Source: Stutzerimonas kunmingensis (GTDB lineage: Bacteria; Pseudomonadota; Gammaproteobacteria; Pseudomonadales; Pseudomonadaceae). Taken from it: a DNA stretch of 64,000 bases. Every line of letters starts with the position of its first letter. Positions within the stretch are counted from its first letter, which is position 1. The notes beneath the pieces were generated by a model, which was given only the letters and a program-made list of their open reading frames with translations, searched no databases and was not told where the DNA came from. A program made the translations under genes and the position numbers. Positions 1 through 11,780 of this stretch are shown piece after piece. The stretch spans positions 176,699-240,698 of the forward strand of contig NZ_FORS01000007.1 of the NCBI RefSeq assembly GCF_900114065.1, given 5' to 3'.

Positions 1-1003
1 CGGCGTCGCGCTGAATCTGCGGCTCGATGCCCTCCATCAGGTCAACCTTGTTGTAGACCTCGAGCATCGGCAACTCGTTGGCGCCGATCTCACCGAGCAC
101 CGCCAGCACCTGCTCGATCTGCTGATCACGCTCTGGCTCGTGCGCATCGATGACATGCAAGAGAAGATCGGCGTTGCTGGACTCTTCCAGCGTAGCCCTG
201 AAGGACTCCACCAACTTGTGTGGCAGATGACGGATGAAACCCACGGTGTCGGCCAGCACCACCGGCCCGACATCATCCAGCTCAAGCCGCCGCAACGTCG
301 GATCGAGCGTGGCGAACAGCTGATTGGCCGCGTACACATCCGACTCGGTCAGCGCATTGAACAAGGTGGACTTGCCGGCGTTGGTGTAACCAACCAGCGA
401 CACGGAGGGTATATCGGCACGACGACGCCCGCGACGGGCCTGCTCGCGCTGACCGCGGACCTTTTCCAGACGCTGCTTGATTTGCCGGATGCGCACACGC
501 AGCAAGCGGCGGTCGGTTTCCAGCTGGGTTTCACCCGGGCCACGCAGACCGATACCGCCCTTCTGTCGCTCAAGGTGAGTCCAGCCGCGAACCAGGCGCG
601 TACTCATGTGCTCAAGCTGGGCCAGTTCGACCTGTAGCTTGCCTTCATGGGTGCGTGCGCGCTGAGCGAAGATATCCAGAATCAGACCGGTACGATCCAG
701 CACGCGACATTCGAGCGCTCGCTCGAGGTTGCGCTCCTGGCTAGGCGTCAGGGTGTGATTGAAGATCACCAACTCGGCCTCGCCATCCTTGACGAGGTCA
801 TGCAGCTCCTCGACCTTGCCACTGCCGATCAGGAACTTGGCGGACGGCTGATGCCGGGCGACATTGACGAAGCCAACCGCCTCGGCGCCTGCCGAGCGCG
901 CCAGCTCCTGGAATTCCTGAGGGTCCTCGCGCGCCGCGGGGTCCTGGCCGTCCAGGTGCACCAGGATAGCCCGCTCACCACCACCGGGACGTTCGAAGAA
1001 CAA
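1..1003 (-). CDS. hflX: GTPase HflX (3' end beyond window)
   Basis: Ribosome-associated GTPase that helps split or rescue stalled ribosomes. The visible 334 codons read as HflX from its N-terminus: the family start (FFERPGGGERA), the glycine-rich GGIGLRGPGE stretch, the G1 loop GYTNAGKS, the G3 DTVG and the G4 NKVD near position 45. The start is taken as TTG at 1003-1001, because the conserved N-terminus begins there and an AGG-type ribosome site lies just upstream. No ATG fits, so gene callers may miss it. It begins 11 bases after the hfq stop, the usual hfq-hflX arrangement, so the two are probably co-transcribed. The C-terminus is cut by the window edge. Confidence 0.93.
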   Translation of the reverse strand, partial: MFFERPGGGERAILVHLDGQDPAAREDPQEFQELARSAGAEAVGFVNVARHQPSAKFLIGSGKVEELHDLVKDGEAELVIFNHTLTPSQERNLERALECRVLDRTGLILDIFAQRARTHEGKLQVELAQLEHMSTRLVRGWTHLERQKGGIGLRGPGETQLETDRRLLRVRIRQIKQRLEKVRGQREQARRGRRRADIPSVSLVGYTNAGKSTLFNALTESDVYAANQLFATLDPTLRRLELDDVGPVVLADTVGFIRHLPHKLVESFRATLEESSNADLLLHVIDAHEPERDQQIEQVLAVLGEIGANELPMLEVYNKVDLMEGIEPQIQRDA

Positions 1004-1014
1004 AGAAACCTACC

Positions 1015-1281
<267 letters not shown>

Positions 1282-1362
1282 TTAGAGGATCTGTTTTCAT
1301 TAGTGTTCTAAAAGTACAACCGACGATCCACTTGTCTGAGAATAGACGGTCAATTCGCAGTG

Positions 1363-2334
1363 TCAGCTCAATATGGAGAGCGATTGCAGGTATTTCAATG
1401 CGCGCGGCAGATTGTCGCGGGACAAACTGTCCAGCCAGTGCATCTCCCCCCAGCTTCGCAACCAGGTGAACTGCCGTTTGGCCAGTTGCCGGGTTGCGAT
1501 GATGCCGCGCTCCACCATTTGCTCTCGGGTCGATGATCCGTCCAGATATTCCCAGACCTGACGATAACCAACCGCTCGAATCGACGGCATGCCAAGGTGC
1601 AGATCACCCCGATTCCTCAGGGCTTCGACCTCTTCGACAAAGCCCTGTTCAACCATGTGCAGGAAACGTCTCTCGATGCGTTCATGCAGGATGTGGCGTT
1701 GTGCGGGGGCGATGCACAGTTGCGCGACAGTATAAGGCAAGACTCCTGAGCCTGGAGCGTCTGCGACGGCTTTTTGCGACCTTTGTCGGGCGCGGTGCTC
1801 GCTCATGGTCAAGCCGCTGACGCGATATACCTCTAGTGCGCGTACCAGCCGCTGCGGATCGTTAGGATGAATGCGCGCTGCCGACTCCGGATCCACCTGG
1901 GCCAGCTGATCGTGCAGCACCTGCAACCCTTGCGTCGCGGCCAGCGCCTCGAGCTCGGCACGTAGCAAAGGGTCAGCTGCCGGCATATCGGCGAGTCCTT
2001 CCTGCAACGCCTTGAAATACAACATGGTGCCGCCAACCAGCAGAGGAATTCGGCCAGCCGCGCTGATCTCGGCCATGGCCGCCAGGGCATCTGCGCTGAA
2101 CTCTGCAGCCGAGTAGCTCTCGGCCGGGTCGAGGATGTCCACCAGACGATGGGGAAACTCGGCCAACACCTCAGCCGACGGCTTCGCCGTGCCGATATCC
2201 ATGCCGCGATAGACCAGCGCCGAATCGACACTGATCAGCTCGCAGGGCAGCAAGCGCGCCAGTTCCAACGCAAGATCGGTCTTGCCCGACGCAGTGGGGC
2301 CCATGAGGAAGATAGCAGGAGGGAGAGCGGACAT
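1363..2334 (-). CDS. miaA: tRNA dimethylallyltransferase MiaA
   Basis: Adds a dimethylallyl group to A37 of tRNAs that read UNN codons. The 323-residue protein has the P-loop GPTASGKT at residues 12-19, the [19 protein letters not shown] region, and the C-terminal [14 protein letters not shown] substrate-binding stretch. It is of normal length. The start at 2334 (MSALPPAIF) matches the family; in-frame ATGs at 2361 and 2481 would add 9 or 49 residues, and the latter overlaps mutL. It follows mutL by 79 bases and precedes hfq, the typical operon. Confidence 0.96.
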   Translation of the reverse strand: MSALPPAIFLMGPTASGKTDLALELARLLPCELISVDSALVYRGMDIGTAKPSAEVLAEFPHRLVDILDPAESYSAAEFSADALAAMAEISAAGRIPLLVGGTMLYFKALQEGLADMPAADPLLRAELEALAATQGLQVLHDQLAQVDPESAARIHPNDPQRLVRALEVYRVSGLTMSEHRARQRSQKAVADAPGSGVLPYTVAQLCIAPAQRHILHERIERRFLHMVEQGFVEEVEALRNRGDLHLGMPSIRAVGYRQVWEYLDGSSTREQMVERGIIATRQLAKRQFTWLRSWGEMHWLDSLSRDNLPRALKYLQSLSILS

Positions 2335-2413
2335 CAGGAAGCTCGACGGTCTTGGCCGCATAGTTTCCGGCGGCAGGCGGTCGGCTGCAAGCACGGCTCG
2401 CCGCCAAGGCTGC

Positions 2414-4291
2414 TCAGCGACCGCGCAGGAACAGCTTGTCCAGTTCGTCCATGCCGAGCTGCGTCCAGGTCGGACGCCCATGATTGCACTGCCCGCTGCG
2501 CTCGGTATGTTCCATATCGCGCAGCAAGGCGTTCATCTCCGGCACCGTCAGCCGCCGGTTGGCGCGCACTGCGCCATGACACGCCATGGTCGCCAGCAGC
2601 TCGTTCAGATGGGCCTGAATACGGTCACTGGTGCCGTACTCAAGCAGATCGGCCAACACGTCGCGGACCAGCCGGGTCGCTTCGGCCTGCTTGAGCAGCG
2701 ACGGGATCTGTCGAATCGCCAAGGTTTCCGGCCCCAGTCGTTGCAGCTCGAAACCCAGCATCTGAAACCATTGCCCGTGCTCTTCGGCGCAGTCGGCTTC
2801 ACGCTGACTCAGCGCAATCGACTCAGGCACCAGCAATGGCTGCCCGCGCAAGCCTTCGCTGGCCATGGCGGTTTTCAGTCGCTCATAGGTGATGCGTTCG
2901 TGAGCGGCGTGCATGTCAACCAACACCATGCCCTGGGCATTTTCGGCGAGGATGTAGACGCCCTTGAGCTGCGCCAGCGCATACCCCAGCGGCGGCACGT
3001 CATCCTGACTCGCCGGCAGTGCCGCGGGACCGCTTTCGGGCAACGGCGTGAAGAACTCGCGATAAGCACCCTGAGCTTCGGCGGTATAGCCGGCCGAAGC
3101 TGGCCGTGGCGCCTGATAACCGGCCCCTGCGCCGCGCCAGGACGACGTATCACCCTGGGGCCGCTCAAGCACGCTGGCCGCCAGACTCATTTCGTTCTGC
3201 CCGGCGAACTCGCCAGCGGCCAGTCCGGAAACCTGCGTCATCGGCGTGACGCTGGCCGGTGCCGCGAGCTGATCTTCCGGCCGCACATCCCCCAGCGCGC
3301 GATGCAGCGTGCCGTAAAGGAAGTCATGCACCATGCGGCTGTCGCGGAAGCGCACTTCATGCTTGGTCGGGTGCACGTTGACGTCCACCACCGCCGGGTC
3401 GACATCGAGGAACAGCACAAACGTCGGGTGCCGGCCATTGAACAGCACATCGCGATAGACCTGGCGTACCGCATGGGCCACCAGCTTGTCGCGAACCATG
3501 CGCCCGTTGACGTAGAAATACTGCAGATCCGCCTGACTGCGCGAGAAGGTCGGCAGCCCGACCCAGCCCCACAGTCGCAAGCCGTTACGCTCGATCTCGA
3601 TGGGCAGCGCCTGCTCGAGGAACGCCGGCCCGCATACCGAAGCGACACGACGCGCGCGCGCCGCATCGTCTTCGGCCTGGTGCAGCGCCAGCACGACCTT
3701 GCCGTTGTGGCGCAGATGGAAGGCCACGTCGAAACGCGCCAGCGCCAGGCGCTTGATGACTTCCTGAAGGTGATCGAATTCGGTCTTCTCGGTGCGCAGA
3801 AACTTGCGTCGCGCCGGCGTGTTGAAGAACAGATCGCGCACCTCCACCGAGGTGCCCACTGGATGCGCCGCGGGCTGCACCCGCGCTTCCATTTCACGCC
3901 CCTCGGTCTCCACCTGCCAGGCCTCGCTGGCATCGGCGGTGCGTGAAGTCATGGTCAGACGCGAGACGGAACTGATCGAAGCCAGCGCTTCGCCCCGAAA
4001 ACCCAGACTCATGACCCGTTCGAGGTCTTCCAGATCACGAATCTTGCTGGTGGCGTGACGCGCCAGGGCCAGCGGCAGATCGTCCGGCGGAATGCCGCAG
4101 CCGTCGTCGCGCACTCGCAGCAGCTTGACCCCGCCCTGCTCGATGTCCACATCGATGCGGCGCGCGCCCGAATCCAGACTGTTTTCCAGCAGCTCCTTGA
4201 TCACCGAGGCCGGGCGCTCCACCACCTCGCCGGCGGCAATCTGGTTCGCCAGCCGCGGACTTAGCAGCTGGATGCGCGGCACCTCGCTCAT
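2414..4291 (-). CDS. mutL: DNA mismatch repair protein MutL
   Basis: Couples MutS mismatch recognition to downstream repair. The 625-residue protein has the GHKL ATPase motifs: the catalytic Glu in [12 protein letters not shown] near residue 20, DDGCGIP, ATSKI and GFRGEAL. A Pro/Ala/Gly-rich linker follows, then the C-terminal dimerisation domain. That domain holds [12 protein letters not shown] from about residue 459, close to the DQHAx2Ex4E endonuclease motif of MutL proteins that nick DNA, with Met in place of Gln. The start codon overlaps the amiB stop (ATGA), indicating translational coupling. Confidence 0.97.
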   Translation of the reverse strand: MSEVPRIQLLSPRLANQIAAGEVVERPASVIKELLENSLDSGARRIDVDIEQGGVKLLRVRDDGCGIPPDDLPLALARHATSKIRDLEDLERVMSLGFRGEALASISSVSRLTMTSRTADASEAWQVETEGREMEARVQPAAHPVGTSVEVRDLFFNTPARRKFLRTEKTEFDHLQEVIKRLALARFDVAFHLRHNGKVVLALHQAEDDAARARRVASVCGPAFLEQALPIEIERNGLRLWGWVGLPTFSRSQADLQYFYVNGRMVRDKLVAHAVRQVYRDVLFNGRHPTFVLFLDVDPAVVDVNVHPTKHEVRFRDSRMVHDFLYGTLHRALGDVRPEDQLAAPASVTPMTQVSGLAAGEFAGQNEMSLAASVLERPQGDTSSWRGAGAGYQAPRPASAGYTAEAQGAYREFFTPLPESGPAALPASQDDVPPLGYALAQLKGVYILAENAQGMVLVDMHAAHERITYERLKTAMASEGLRGQPLLVPESIALSQREADCAEEHGQWFQMLGFELQRLGPETLAIRQIPSLLKQAEATRLVRDVLADLLEYGTSDRIQAHLNELLATMACHGAVRANRRLTVPEMNALLRDMEHTERSGQCNHGRPTWTQLGMDELDKLFLRGR

Positions 4292-5724
4292 GGCTGCGAG
4301 GCCAGCGTGGTGGCGGGAATGTTCAGCGTCTGGCCGATCTTGATCACATCATTGCGCAGATTGTTGGCGCTGCGCAGGGAAGTCAGGCTTACCTGATAGC
4401 GCTGGGCGAGCAATGCCAGGCTCTCGCCGGAACGTACGATGTGCTCGCGCGGCGCACTGGCGATCTTGCCGGAATCCCGCAACCAGGCCACATAGGTTCC
4501 AGGCGGCGGATTCTCATGAAAGAACTGCCTTACGCCACTGTGGATCGAGCGCGCCAGCGACTGCTGGTGGCTCGCCGTCTGCAGCTTCTTGGCCTCGGAC
4601 GGGTTCGAGATGAAGCCGGTCTCCACCAGAATCGACGGAATATCCGGCGACTTCAGCACCATGAAGCCCGCCTGCTCGACCCGCCGCTTGTGCAGCGGGG
4701 TGATGCGCCCCATGTTGCTCAATACTTTCTGCCCGACATTCAGGCTCGATGACAACGAGGCGGTCATCGACAGATCCAGCAGCACACCTGCAAGCATCTG
4801 GTCCTTGTCGCCGAGGCTGACGTTGCCGGCACCGCCAATCAGGTCGGAACGGTTCTCGCTGTCGGCCAGCCAGCGCGCGGTTTCCGAGGTGGCGCCGCGG
4901 TCGGACAGGGCGAACACTGAGGCACCGTAGGCCGCCGAACGCGGCGCGGCATCGGCATGGATCGAGACGAACAGATCGGCGCCCTTCTTGCGCGCGATCT
5001 CGGTACGTTTGCGCAGCGGGATGAAGTAGTCGCCGGTGCGTACCAGCTCGGCTCGAAAACCCTTGTCGGCGTTGATCTGCCGTTGCAGTTCCTTGGAAAT
5101 CTGCAGCACCACGTGTTTCTCGTAGATCTTGCCGGGGCCAATCGCGCCGGGGTCTTCGCCACCATGACCGGCGTCGATGGCGATCACGATGTCGCGTTTG
5201 CTGCTCGCGGTAGCCGGCAGCTTCACCGCTGGCAGGGTCGGGGAAACCGGCGCGGCGGGCGTCGCCGGGGTAGCGGTGGCTGGTGGTTGGGTCGCGGCGC
5301 GCGCGGCTGTCGCCTGATCGAAGAGGTCGACCACCAGGCGATGACCGTATTGTTGATTGGGCGCCAGACTGAAGCTCTTCGGCGCTACCGGCGCATGCAG
5401 ATCGACGACCACGCGAAGTGTGTCGGCATCGTGCTGGCCGGCGCGCAGAGAGGCGACCGGCGTGTTCTTCAACGGAAGCTTGTCGAGCTCAGCCTTGAGC
5501 GTCGCGCCGGTCACGTCGATGACCAGCCGATCGGGCGCGGTAAGGGTAAATATCTTGTGTTCGACCGGGCCGGATAGATCGAACACCAGGCGGGTGTTGT
5601 CCGGCGCACGCCACAGACGCACGCTCTGCACATCGCTGGCGGCATGAAGGTCGGTTGCCATCAGCAACAGCACCAGTCCACCAATCAGGGTGCGAATGCG
5701 CATACCCAAACCCATGTTATTCAT
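4288..5724 (-). CDS. amiB: N-acetylmuramoyl-L-alanine amidase AmiB
   Basis: Periplasmic zinc amidase that cleaves septal peptidoglycan during daughter-cell separation. The 478-residue product has an N-terminal signal peptide ([20 protein letters not shown]). Then come an AMIN domain (about 25-130), a Pro/Ala/Thr-rich linker, the Amidase_3 domain with the zinc-site motif [11 protein letters not shown] and the catalytic region VETGFISNP, and a C-terminal LysM repeat ([14 protein letters not shown]). The start at 5724 forms an ATGA overlap with tsaE; a longer in-frame start at 5751 lies inside tsaE. The stop overlaps mutL. Confidence 0.96.
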   Translation of the reverse strand: MNNMGLGMRIRTLIGGLVLLLMATDLHAASDVQSVRLWRAPDNTRLVFDLSGPVEHKIFTLTAPDRLVIDVTGATLKAELDKLPLKNTPVASLRAGQHDADTLRVVVDLHAPVAPKSFSLAPNQQYGHRLVVDLFDQATAARAATQPPATATPATPAAPVSPTLPAVKLPATASSKRDIVIAIDAGHGGEDPGAIGPGKIYEKHVVLQISKELQRQINADKGFRAELVRTGDYFIPLRKRTEIARKKGADLFVSIHADAAPRSAAYGASVFALSDRGATSETARWLADSENRSDLIGGAGNVSLGDKDQMLAGVLLDLSMTASLSSSLNVGQKVLSNMGRITPLHKRRVEQAGFMVLKSPDIPSILVETGFISNPSEAKKLQTASHQQSLARSIHSGVRQFFHENPPPGTYVAWLRDSGKIASAPREHIVRSGESLALLAQRYQVSLTSLRSANNLRNDVIKIGQTLNIPATTLASQP

Positions 5725-6191
5725 AGCTCTCCGTCGGTCAGGGCGACACACCAGGCTTCACCCCGCGCGGTGTGGGGCGACAGGCGCAGCGTACGGCCGG
5801 CCTCATGCGGTGCAATGGTAATGTCCATGTCGGCCTTTGGCAAAATGCCGGCCCCGCGCTCCGGCCATTCGATCAGGCACAGCGCATTGCCTTCGAAATA
5901 GTCGCGGATGCCGAGGAACTCCAGTTCTTCCGGATCGACCAGACGATACAGGTCGAAGTGGTAAACCTGCACATCGCCCAACTCGTAGGGTTCGACCAAT
6001 GTGAAGGTCGGACTCTTGACCTTGCCCGCATGACCGAAGCCGCGAATCAGGCCGCGCGACAACGTGGTCTTGCCCGCACCCAGGTCGCCATGCAGATAGA
6101 TGACGCCACGACCGCCGGTCGCCTGAGCGATGCGTGCGCCCAGCGCGAGCATGGCAGCCTCGTCCGCGGCATACAGATTCACTTCCGGCAT
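5721..6191 (-). CDS. tsaE: tRNA threonylcarbamoyladenosine biosynthesis ATPase TsaE
   Basis: Small ATPase of the TsaB-TsaD-TsaE complex needed for t6A37 in tRNAs that read ANN codons. The 156-residue protein has the P-loop [14 protein letters not shown] (about 34-47), the [11 protein letters not shown] segment and the FDLYRL...IEWPE signature. It overlaps the 3' end of nnr by 13 bases and is coupled to amiB by ATGA. Confidence 0.96.
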   Translation of the reverse strand: MPEVNLYAADEAAMLALGARIAQATGGRGVIYLHGDLGAGKTTLSRGLIRGFGHAGKVKSPTFTLVEPYELGDVQVYHFDLYRLVDPEELEFLGIRDYFEGNALCLIEWPERGAGILPKADMDITIAPHEAGRTLRLSPHTARGEAWCVALTDGEL

Positions 6192-7684
6192 GGCGACTGC
6201 TCCTCGAGCAACTGACGAATCACGGAAATTAGATCGCTGGCGGCGAGTCCGCGCCCCTGCTCACCCAAGCGCTCGCCAGCGGAGGCGTGTAACCACGCCC
6301 CCAGGCAGGCCGCGTCGAATGGCGTCAGGTCTTGCGCCAGCAACGCACCGATCACGCCGGCCAACACGTCGCCCAAACCGGCACTGGCCATCGCCGGATG
6401 GCCGCGATCACACAGCGCCAGCCGACCATCCGCGGCGGCGATCAGCGTACCGGCGCCTTTGAGCAGTGCCACGCAGGCGTAGCGATGGGCCAGCGCACGC
6501 GCCGCAGCGGGGCGATCAGCCTGGATTTCAGCTACCGAGCACCGCAGCAGCCGCGCAGCCTCGCCCGGGTGCGGGGTGATCACGCTCGCTGCCGGCAATT
6601 CGATGCCGCCAGCCGCCAGCAGGTTCAGCGCATCGGCGTCCCACACCTGCGGCAACTCATGTTGCGCCGCCAGCGACAGCAGGCTGCGTCCCCAGGGCGC
6701 CTGCCCCAGGCCCGGGCCGACCACCAGCACATCGGCGCGCTCGACCAGCGCGGTCAGGCTATAGGTCGACTCGACGCCACTGCACATGATTTCCGGGCGT
6801 CGTACCAGCGCAGCGGTGACATGTTCCGGACGAGTCGCCAGCGTCACCATGCCCGCGCCGCAGCGCAACGCCGCCTCGGCGCTGAGCAGCGCGGCGCCGC
6901 CGGTCCCCAGATCGCCGCCAATGACCAGCACCTGACCGAAGCTGCCCTTGTGCGCCACCGGCGAGCGCGGCGCGACAGGCACCAACGTTGACTGATCCAG
7001 GCGTACAGCGTCGCCTGCGACCTGACTGACGATCTGCGGATCGGCCTGCAGATCATCGAATACCAACGTGCCGACGCGATCCGGGCCGTCCGCGGTGAAC
7101 AGCCCGAGCTTGAGTCCGATGAAGGTCACACTGAGATCGGCACGCACCGCTTGACCCAGCACCCGCCCGCTGTTGGCGCAAAGCCCGGACGGCAGATCGA
7201 TGGCCAGCACCGGTAGCGCACTGGCATTGATCGCCTCGATCGCTGCGACATATGGCTCGCGCACGTCACCGGCAATGCCGGTGCCCAGTAGCGCATCCAC
7301 CAGCACGCCCTGCAACATCGCCTCGGCATGCCAGGGCTCGACGACCACACCGCTCGCCCGTGCCTCGGCCAGGGCCTGCGCGGCATCGCCCTGCAAAGCT
7401 TGCGGATCGCCCACCGCCAGCACCCGCACCTGCCAGCCGGCGCGTTGCGCCAGCGCCGCGACCAGATAGCCATCGCCGGCGTTATTGCCACGTCCGGCCA
7501 GCACGGTGACCGCACCTGCATCCGGCCAGCGCCGGCGCAACGCACGCCAGGCGGCATGGGCGGCACGCTGCATCAATTCGAAACCGGGAGTGCCGGCGGC
7601 AATCAGGCGCGCATCGAGTTCGCGCACCTGGGCGGCGGTATACAGAGCGACGGGCAGGGAATCGGTCATCGGAGCAGGGATCAT
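6179..7684 (-). CDS. nnr: Bifunctional NAD(P)H-hydrate epimerase / ADP-dependent dehydratase
   Basis: Repairs hydrated NAD(P)H: an N-terminal YjeF_N domain epimerises R/S hydrates and a C-terminal ribokinase-like domain dehydrates S-NAD(P)HX. The epimerase motif [13 protein letters not shown] lies near residues 60-75. The dehydratase half has the [18 protein letters not shown] region, HPGEAARLL and the C-terminal [11 protein letters not shown] loop. The length (about 501 residues) is that of the fused enzyme. The start is uncertain between ATGs at 7684 and 7669; neither has a clear ribosome site. It is divergent from queG with only 54 bases between starts, so both promoters are compressed there. 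Confidence 0.95.
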   Translation of the reverse strand: MIPAPMTDSLPVALYTAAQVRELDARLIAAGTPGFELMQRAAHAAWRALRRRWPDAGAVTVLAGRGNNAGDGYLVAALAQRAGWQVRVLAVGDPQALQGDAAQALAEARASGVVVEPWHAEAMLQGVLVDALLGTGIAGDVREPYVAAIEAINASALPVLAIDLPSGLCANSGRVLGQAVRADLSVTFIGLKLGLFTADGPDRVGTLVFDDLQADPQIVSQVAGDAVRLDQSTLVPVAPRSPVAHKGSFGQVLVIGGDLGTGGAALLSAEAALRCGAGMVTLATRPEHVTAALVRRPEIMCSGVESTYSLTALVERADVLVVGPGLGQAPWGRSLLSLAAQHELPQVWDADALNLLAAGGIELPAASVITPHPGEAARLLRCSVAEIQADRPAAARALAHRYACVALLKGAGTLIAAADGRLALCDRGHPAMASAGLGDVLAGVIGALLAQDLTPFDAACLGAWLHASAGERLGEQGRGLAASDLISVIRQLLEEQSPCRK

Positions 7685-7738
7685 CGCGGCGGAATGTCTG
7701 GCAGAATTATACGCACCCGCCTGTCGTGCCGCTCTCCA

Positions 7739-8812
7739 ATGTCCAGCCTCTCTCTCGACCCCGCCGCCCTCGCCCAATCCATCAAGGAATGGGGGCGTGA
7801 GCTCGGCTTCCAGCAGGTGGGGATCACCGATGTCGACCTCGGCGAGCACGAAGCGCATCTGGAGGCCTGGCTGGCAGCCGGGTATCAAGGCGAGATGGAC
7901 TACATGGCCGCCCACGGCAGCAAGCGTTCGCGGCCGGACGAACTGGTACCGGGCACCCTCAGGGTGATCTCCCTGCGCATGGACTACCTGCCCGGCGACA
8001 CGCGCATGACGCAGCAGCTCGCGAGTCCGGAGAAGGCCTATGTGTCACGCTATGCGCTGGGCCGCGACTACCACAAGCTGATCCGCAAACGCATCCAGCA
8101 GCTCGCCGAGCGCATTCAGCAGATGGTCGGCCCGTTCGGCTTTCGCGCCTTCGTCGACAGCGCGCCAGTGCTGGAGAAGGCCGCCGGGCAGCAGGCCGGC
8201 CTCGGCTGGATCGGCAAGAACACCCTGCTGCTCAATCGCAAGGCCGGCAGCTGGTTCTTTCTCGGCGAGTTGTTCGTTGATATCGCGTTGCCGGTCGACG
8301 AACCAGCGACCCGCGATCATTGCGGCAGCTGCCACGCCTGCCTGGACGTCTGCCCCACCGATGCCTTCGTCGGCGAACGGCTACTCGATGCGCGACGCTG
8401 CATTTCCTATCTCACCATCGAGCTGAAAGGCGCGATCCCCATCGAGCTGCGCGACAAGATCGGCAACCGCGTATTCGGCTGCGACGATTGCCAGATCGTC
8501 TGCCCGTGGAACCGATTCGCCCGCCCCACCGAGCAGAGTGACTTTCAACCACGCCATAGCCTGGACAACGCCGAGCTGGCGACCCTGTTCCGCTGGACGG
8601 AAGAGGAGTTTCTCAGCCGCACCGAGGGTTCGCCGCTACGCCGCGCCGGTTACCAGCGCTGGCTGCGCAACCTGGCGGTCGGCCTGGGCAACGCGCCGTC
8701 AAGCATCCCGGTGCTGGAAGCGCTCCAGGCGCGCCGCGACGACCCCTCGGAGCTGGTACGCGAGCATGTCGAGTGGGCGCTGGCGCAACATGCCCAGCGC
8801 CAGGCCGACTGA
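7739..8812 (+). CDS. queG: Epoxyqueuosine reductase QueG
   Basis: Cobalamin- and Fe-S-dependent enzyme that reduces epoxyqueuosine to queuosine in tRNA. The 357-residue protein has the conserved FVDSAPVLEKAAGQ...GWIGKNT region. Its two 4Fe-4S clusters come from CGSCHACLDVC and CDDCQIVCPWN, followed by the C-terminal HEAT-like tail. The start at 7739 gives the family N-terminus. It converges on the ftsH-like gene with 21 bases between stops. In P. aeruginosa the neighbour on this side is orn; here it is a different gene. Confidence 0.96.
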   Translation: MSSLSLDPAALAQSIKEWGRELGFQQVGITDVDLGEHEAHLEAWLAAGYQGEMDYMAAHGSKRSRPDELVPGTLRVISLRMDYLPGDTRMTQQLASPEKAYVSRYALGRDYHKLIRKRIQQLAERIQQMVGPFGFRAFVDSAPVLEKAAGQQAGLGWIGKNTLLLNRKAGSWFFLGELFVDIALPVDEPATRDHCGSCHACLDVCPTDAFVGERLLDARRCISYLTIELKGAIPIELRDKIGNRVFGCDDCQIVCPWNRFARPTEQSDFQPRHSLDNAELATLFRWTEEEFLSRTEGSPLRRAGYQRWLRNLAVGLGNAPSSIPVLEALQARRDDPSELVREHVEWALAQHAQRQAD

Positions 8813-8833
8813 CTCGCCAGCCCTGACGCCGCA

Positions 8834-10681
8834 TCAGGCCTGAGGGGGTGCCTGTACCAGGTCGCTGGCTGGAGCGGCGCTGAGCTCACGCAGCTCATCG
8901 GCATCCAGCGTCTCCTGCTGCAGCAAACGACGCGCGCAGCGCTCAAGCAGTTCATGCCGCTCCTCGAGCAACCCCAGGCTGCGTTGGAATGCAGACTGCA
9001 CCAGCTCCTGCACTTCCTCATCAATCGCCGTGGCGGTGCTCTCGGCATAATCATGTTGCGGCTTGAGGCCGAGCATCGCCTCGTTGCCAAGGAACGAGTT
9101 CGGCTCACGCTCCAGCGCCAGATGCCCGAGACGCTTGGACATGCCGTAACGGGTGACCATGGCCCGGGCGATATCGGTGACCTTGGCCAGATCGTCCGCG
9201 GCGCCGGTGGACAGATGGGCGAACACCAGCCATTCCGCCGCGCGCCCGCCGAGCAGCACGGCCATCTTGTTTTCCAGCTCCTCGCGGGTCATCAGGAAGC
9301 GATCCTCGATGGGCCGCTGGATGGTGTAGCCCAGTGCGCCCATGCCGCGCGGGATGATCGACACCTTGTGCACCGGATCGACCCCCGGCAGAGCCATGGC
9401 CACCAGGGCATGGCCCATCTCGTGATAGGCGACGATCTCCCGTTCGCGCGGGTTGAGCAGGCGATTGCGCTTCTCCAGGCCGGCGATGATGCGTTCGATA
9501 GCCGCAGTGAAATCTTCCATCGCCACCGCATCGGCATTGCGCCGGGTCGCCAGCAGCGTCGCTTCGTTGACCAGGTTGGCCAGGTCGGCACCGGTAAAGC
9601 CCGGCGTCAGCGCGGCGATGGCCTGCGGGTCGACATCGATACCCAGCCGCGATTTCTTCAGATGCACATTGAGAATCTGTACCCGCCCAACCTTGTCCGG
9701 CCGATCGACCAGCACCTGACGGTCGAAACGGCCGGCACGCAGCAGCGCCGGGTCGAGGATTTCCGGGCGGTTGGTGGCTGCCAGCAGGACCAGCCCGCTG
9801 GAGGTATCGAAGCCGTCCATTTCCACCAGCAGCTGGTTGAGCGTCTGCTCCTTCTCGTCATGCCCGCCGGACAGCGGCCCGGCACCGCGGGCGCGACCGA
9901 GGGCATCCAGTTCGTCGATGAAGATGATCGCTGGCGCCTGGGCCCGCGCCTGTTCGAAGAGATCGCGCACCCGCGCGGCACCGACGCCGACGAACATCTC
10001 GACGAACTCGGAACCGGAAATGGAGAAGAACGGCACCTTCGCCTCGCCAGCAACGGCGCGCGCCAGCAACGTTTTGCCGGTGCCGGGTGGACCGACCAGC
10101 AGCACGCCCTTGGGCATGCGTCCGCCTAGGCGGCCATAGGTTTGCGGATCGCGGAGAAACTCGATGATTTCCTTGAGCTCGTCCTTGGCCTCGTCGACGC
10201 CAGCGACATCGGCGAAGCTCACCTTCATGTCGGTCTCGACATAGACACGCGCCTTGCTCTTGCCGATCTGCATCATGCCGCCGCCGCCCAGGCCGCTGCC
10301 GATGCGCTTGAGCAGGAACAGCCAGATGCCGAAGAAGAGCATGGCCGGCACGATCCACGACAGCAGGTCACGCACCAGCGTGCTTTCCACCTTGCCGGTG
10401 TAGCGCACCGGGTACTGCTGCAGATGCTCGGCCAACTGCGGTTCGACGCGGTTGCTGATGAAACGTCGCTGACCGCTGGCCAAGGGCTCCTTGAGCAAGC
10501 CCTCGATGCGCCGCTCGGTGATCGCCAGCTCTTCGACGCGGCCCTCCTTGAGGTGCTGCTCGAACTCGCTGTAGGGGATGGTCGCCACCTCCTGCTGGAT
10601 CGACAGCAGGTACTGCAGGCCGAGGAACACCAGAATGGCAATCATCCAGTAATTCATGTGGAACTGAGTTCGGTCTTTCAC
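8834..10681 (-). CDS. Additional FtsH-type membrane AAA+ zinc protease
   Basis: Membrane-anchored ATP-dependent metalloprotease of the FtsH family. It has an N-terminal membrane segment ([16 protein letters not shown]), a short periplasmic domain, and a second membrane segment ([19 protein letters not shown]). Then come Walker A GPPGTGKT (about 197-204), Walker [10 protein letters not shown], the arginine-finger region, and the zinc motif HEMGH (about 420-424). At 615 residues it is of normal length. The GTG start at 10681 is chosen for its AAGGAGA ribosome site; an ATG eight codons on is the alternative. It lacks the usual rrmJ/folP neighbours of housekeeping ftsH and resembles the second FtsH copies found in some Pseudomonas, so it is probably a paralogue or xenologue. 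Confidence 0.93.
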   Translation of the reverse strand: MKDRTQFHMNYWMIAILVFLGLQYLLSIQQEVATIPYSEFEQHLKEGRVEELAITERRIEGLLKEPLASGQRRFISNRVEPQLAEHLQQYPVRYTGKVESTLVRDLLSWIVPAMLFFGIWLFLLKRIGSGLGGGGMMQIGKSKARVYVETDMKVSFADVAGVDEAKDELKEIIEFLRDPQTYGRLGGRMPKGVLLVGPPGTGKTLLARAVAGEAKVPFFSISGSEFVEMFVGVGAARVRDLFEQARAQAPAIIFIDELDALGRARGAGPLSGGHDEKEQTLNQLLVEMDGFDTSSGLVLLAATNRPEILDPALLRAGRFDRQVLVDRPDKVGRVQILNVHLKKSRLGIDVDPQAIAALTPGFTGADLANLVNEATLLATRRNADAVAMEDFTAAIERIIAGLEKRNRLLNPREREIVAYHEMGHALVAMALPGVDPVHKVSIIPRGMGALGYTIQRPIEDRFLMTREELENKMAVLLGGRAAEWLVFAHLSTGAADDLAKVTDIARAMVTRYGMSKRLGHLALEREPNSFLGNEAMLGLKPQHDYAESTATAIDEEVQELVQSAFQRSLGLLEERHELLERCARRLLQQETLDADELRELSAAPASDLVQAPPQA

Positions 10682-10769
10682 ACCTGTTCTCCTTGTGCCG
10701 CAGACGGGGAAATTATGCCTGCTGCACGGGAGGCCAGCCTGAACCCAGATCAGTAATAAGGCGCGCCGC

Positions 10770-11072
10770 TCAAAGACCGCCGCGCACGCCGAGGCCGACA
10801 CCCAGCTCCGCCGCCACGGCGAAGGGCAACAGCAGCGTATCCACCAGGGCGCTGGCGGGCAGATCCAGCGCGGGATATTTCGGCGGCATGGCACCGAAAC
10901 GATCCATCGGGCAGCAACCGCCGTTGAGGCTGTACCAGTCCAGGCGTGTGCCGGAATAGATGATCGGTGCGCCGGGCTTGGCGGCATCCAGCGTGCGCAC
11001 GCTGGCACAGCCGCCGAGCAGACTCAGCGTCATCAGCACCAGCAGCGCGCGGCCGATCATCTCAGTCGTCAC
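10770..11072 (-). CDS. YceK/YidQ-family lipoprotein
   Basis: Small predicted outer-membrane or periplasmic lipoprotein of 100 residues. The N-terminus is a lipoprotein signal peptide with lipobox LLGGC (acylated Cys22). The mature part, with the YSGTRLDW and PxxALDLPxSxxxDTLLLPF pattern, matches the YceK/YidQ (DUF1375) family, whose function is not established. It overlaps the end of ubiX by 11 bases and so is probably translated from the same mRNA. Confidence 0.85.
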   Translation of the reverse strand: MTTEMIGRALLVLMTLSLLGGCASVRTLDAAKPGAPIIYSGTRLDWYSLNGGCCPMDRFGAMPPKYPALDLPASALVDTLLLPFAVAAELGVGLGVRGGL

Positions 11073-11691
11073 TGACGATATGGTGCTCGCCCCAGCGCGG
11101 CAGCATGTCCTGCGGGATATTGAGCAGATTGAGGATGCGCGCTACGACGAAATCGACCAGATCATCGATGGTCTGCGGCTGGTGATAGAAGCCCGGCGAG
11201 GCCGGCAGGATGGTCACCCCGAGGTTGGATAGCTTGAGCATGTTCTCAAGGTGAATGCTCGAATAAGGGGCCTCACGCGGTACCAGGATCAACTGGCGAC
11301 GTTCCTTGAGCGCGACGTCGGCGGCACGCTCGATCAGGTTGTTGCAGGCGCCGGCGGCAATCGCCGACAGCGTGCCGGTCGAGCATGGCACCACCACCAT
11401 CGCGGTCGGTGCGCCGGAGCCGGAGGCCGGTGGCGCCATCCAGTCCTCCTTGGCGAACACGCGGATCTGCCCTGCGGCGGCACCGGTGTATTCCGAGAGG
11501 AACGCCTGCATGGCCTGCGGCTTGGCCGGCAGCACCACATCGGTCTCGGTGGCCATGACCAGCTGCGCGGCCTTGGAGATCAGGAAGTGCACCTCGCGGT
11601 CTTCCTGGATCAGGCAATCGAGCAGGCGCAGGCCGTACTGCGCGCCGGATGCGCCGGTCATGGCCAAGGTGATGCGTTCCGGTCCGTTCAT
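11062..11691 (-). CDS. ubiX: Flavin prenyltransferase UbiX
   Basis: Makes prenylated FMN, the cofactor of the UbiD decarboxylase in ubiquinone synthesis. The 209-residue protein has the flavoprotein start [17 protein letters not shown], the [15 protein letters not shown] segment, and the C-terminal [17 protein letters not shown] and [11 protein letters not shown] motifs. It is of normal length. It lies downstream of mpl, from which it is separated by a short region with two palindromes, and it overlaps the YceK-like gene. Confidence 0.96.
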   Translation of the reverse strand: MNGPERITLAMTGASGAQYGLRLLDCLIQEDREVHFLISKAAQLVMATETDVVLPAKPQAMQAFLSEYTGAAAGQIRVFAKEDWMAPPASGSGAPTAMVVVPCSTGTLSAIAAGACNNLIERAADVALKERRQLILVPREAPYSSIHLENMLKLSNLGVTILPASPGFYHQPQTIDDLVDFVVARILNLLNIPQDMLPRWGEHHIVSDD

Positions 11692-11780
11692 ACATTTGTT
11701 CCCTTGTAGCCACTTGGTCGTGTTCGGGCGGGCTGAAGCGGAACGCCGCCCGGCCCACCCTACTTGCTGATGCGATCCGC

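Noticed and set aside
2282..3946. Long plus-strand open frame (554 codons) opposite mutL
   Set aside because: It lies antisense to a full, motif-complete mutL and has no recognisable domain; such frames are common opposite G+C-rich genes.
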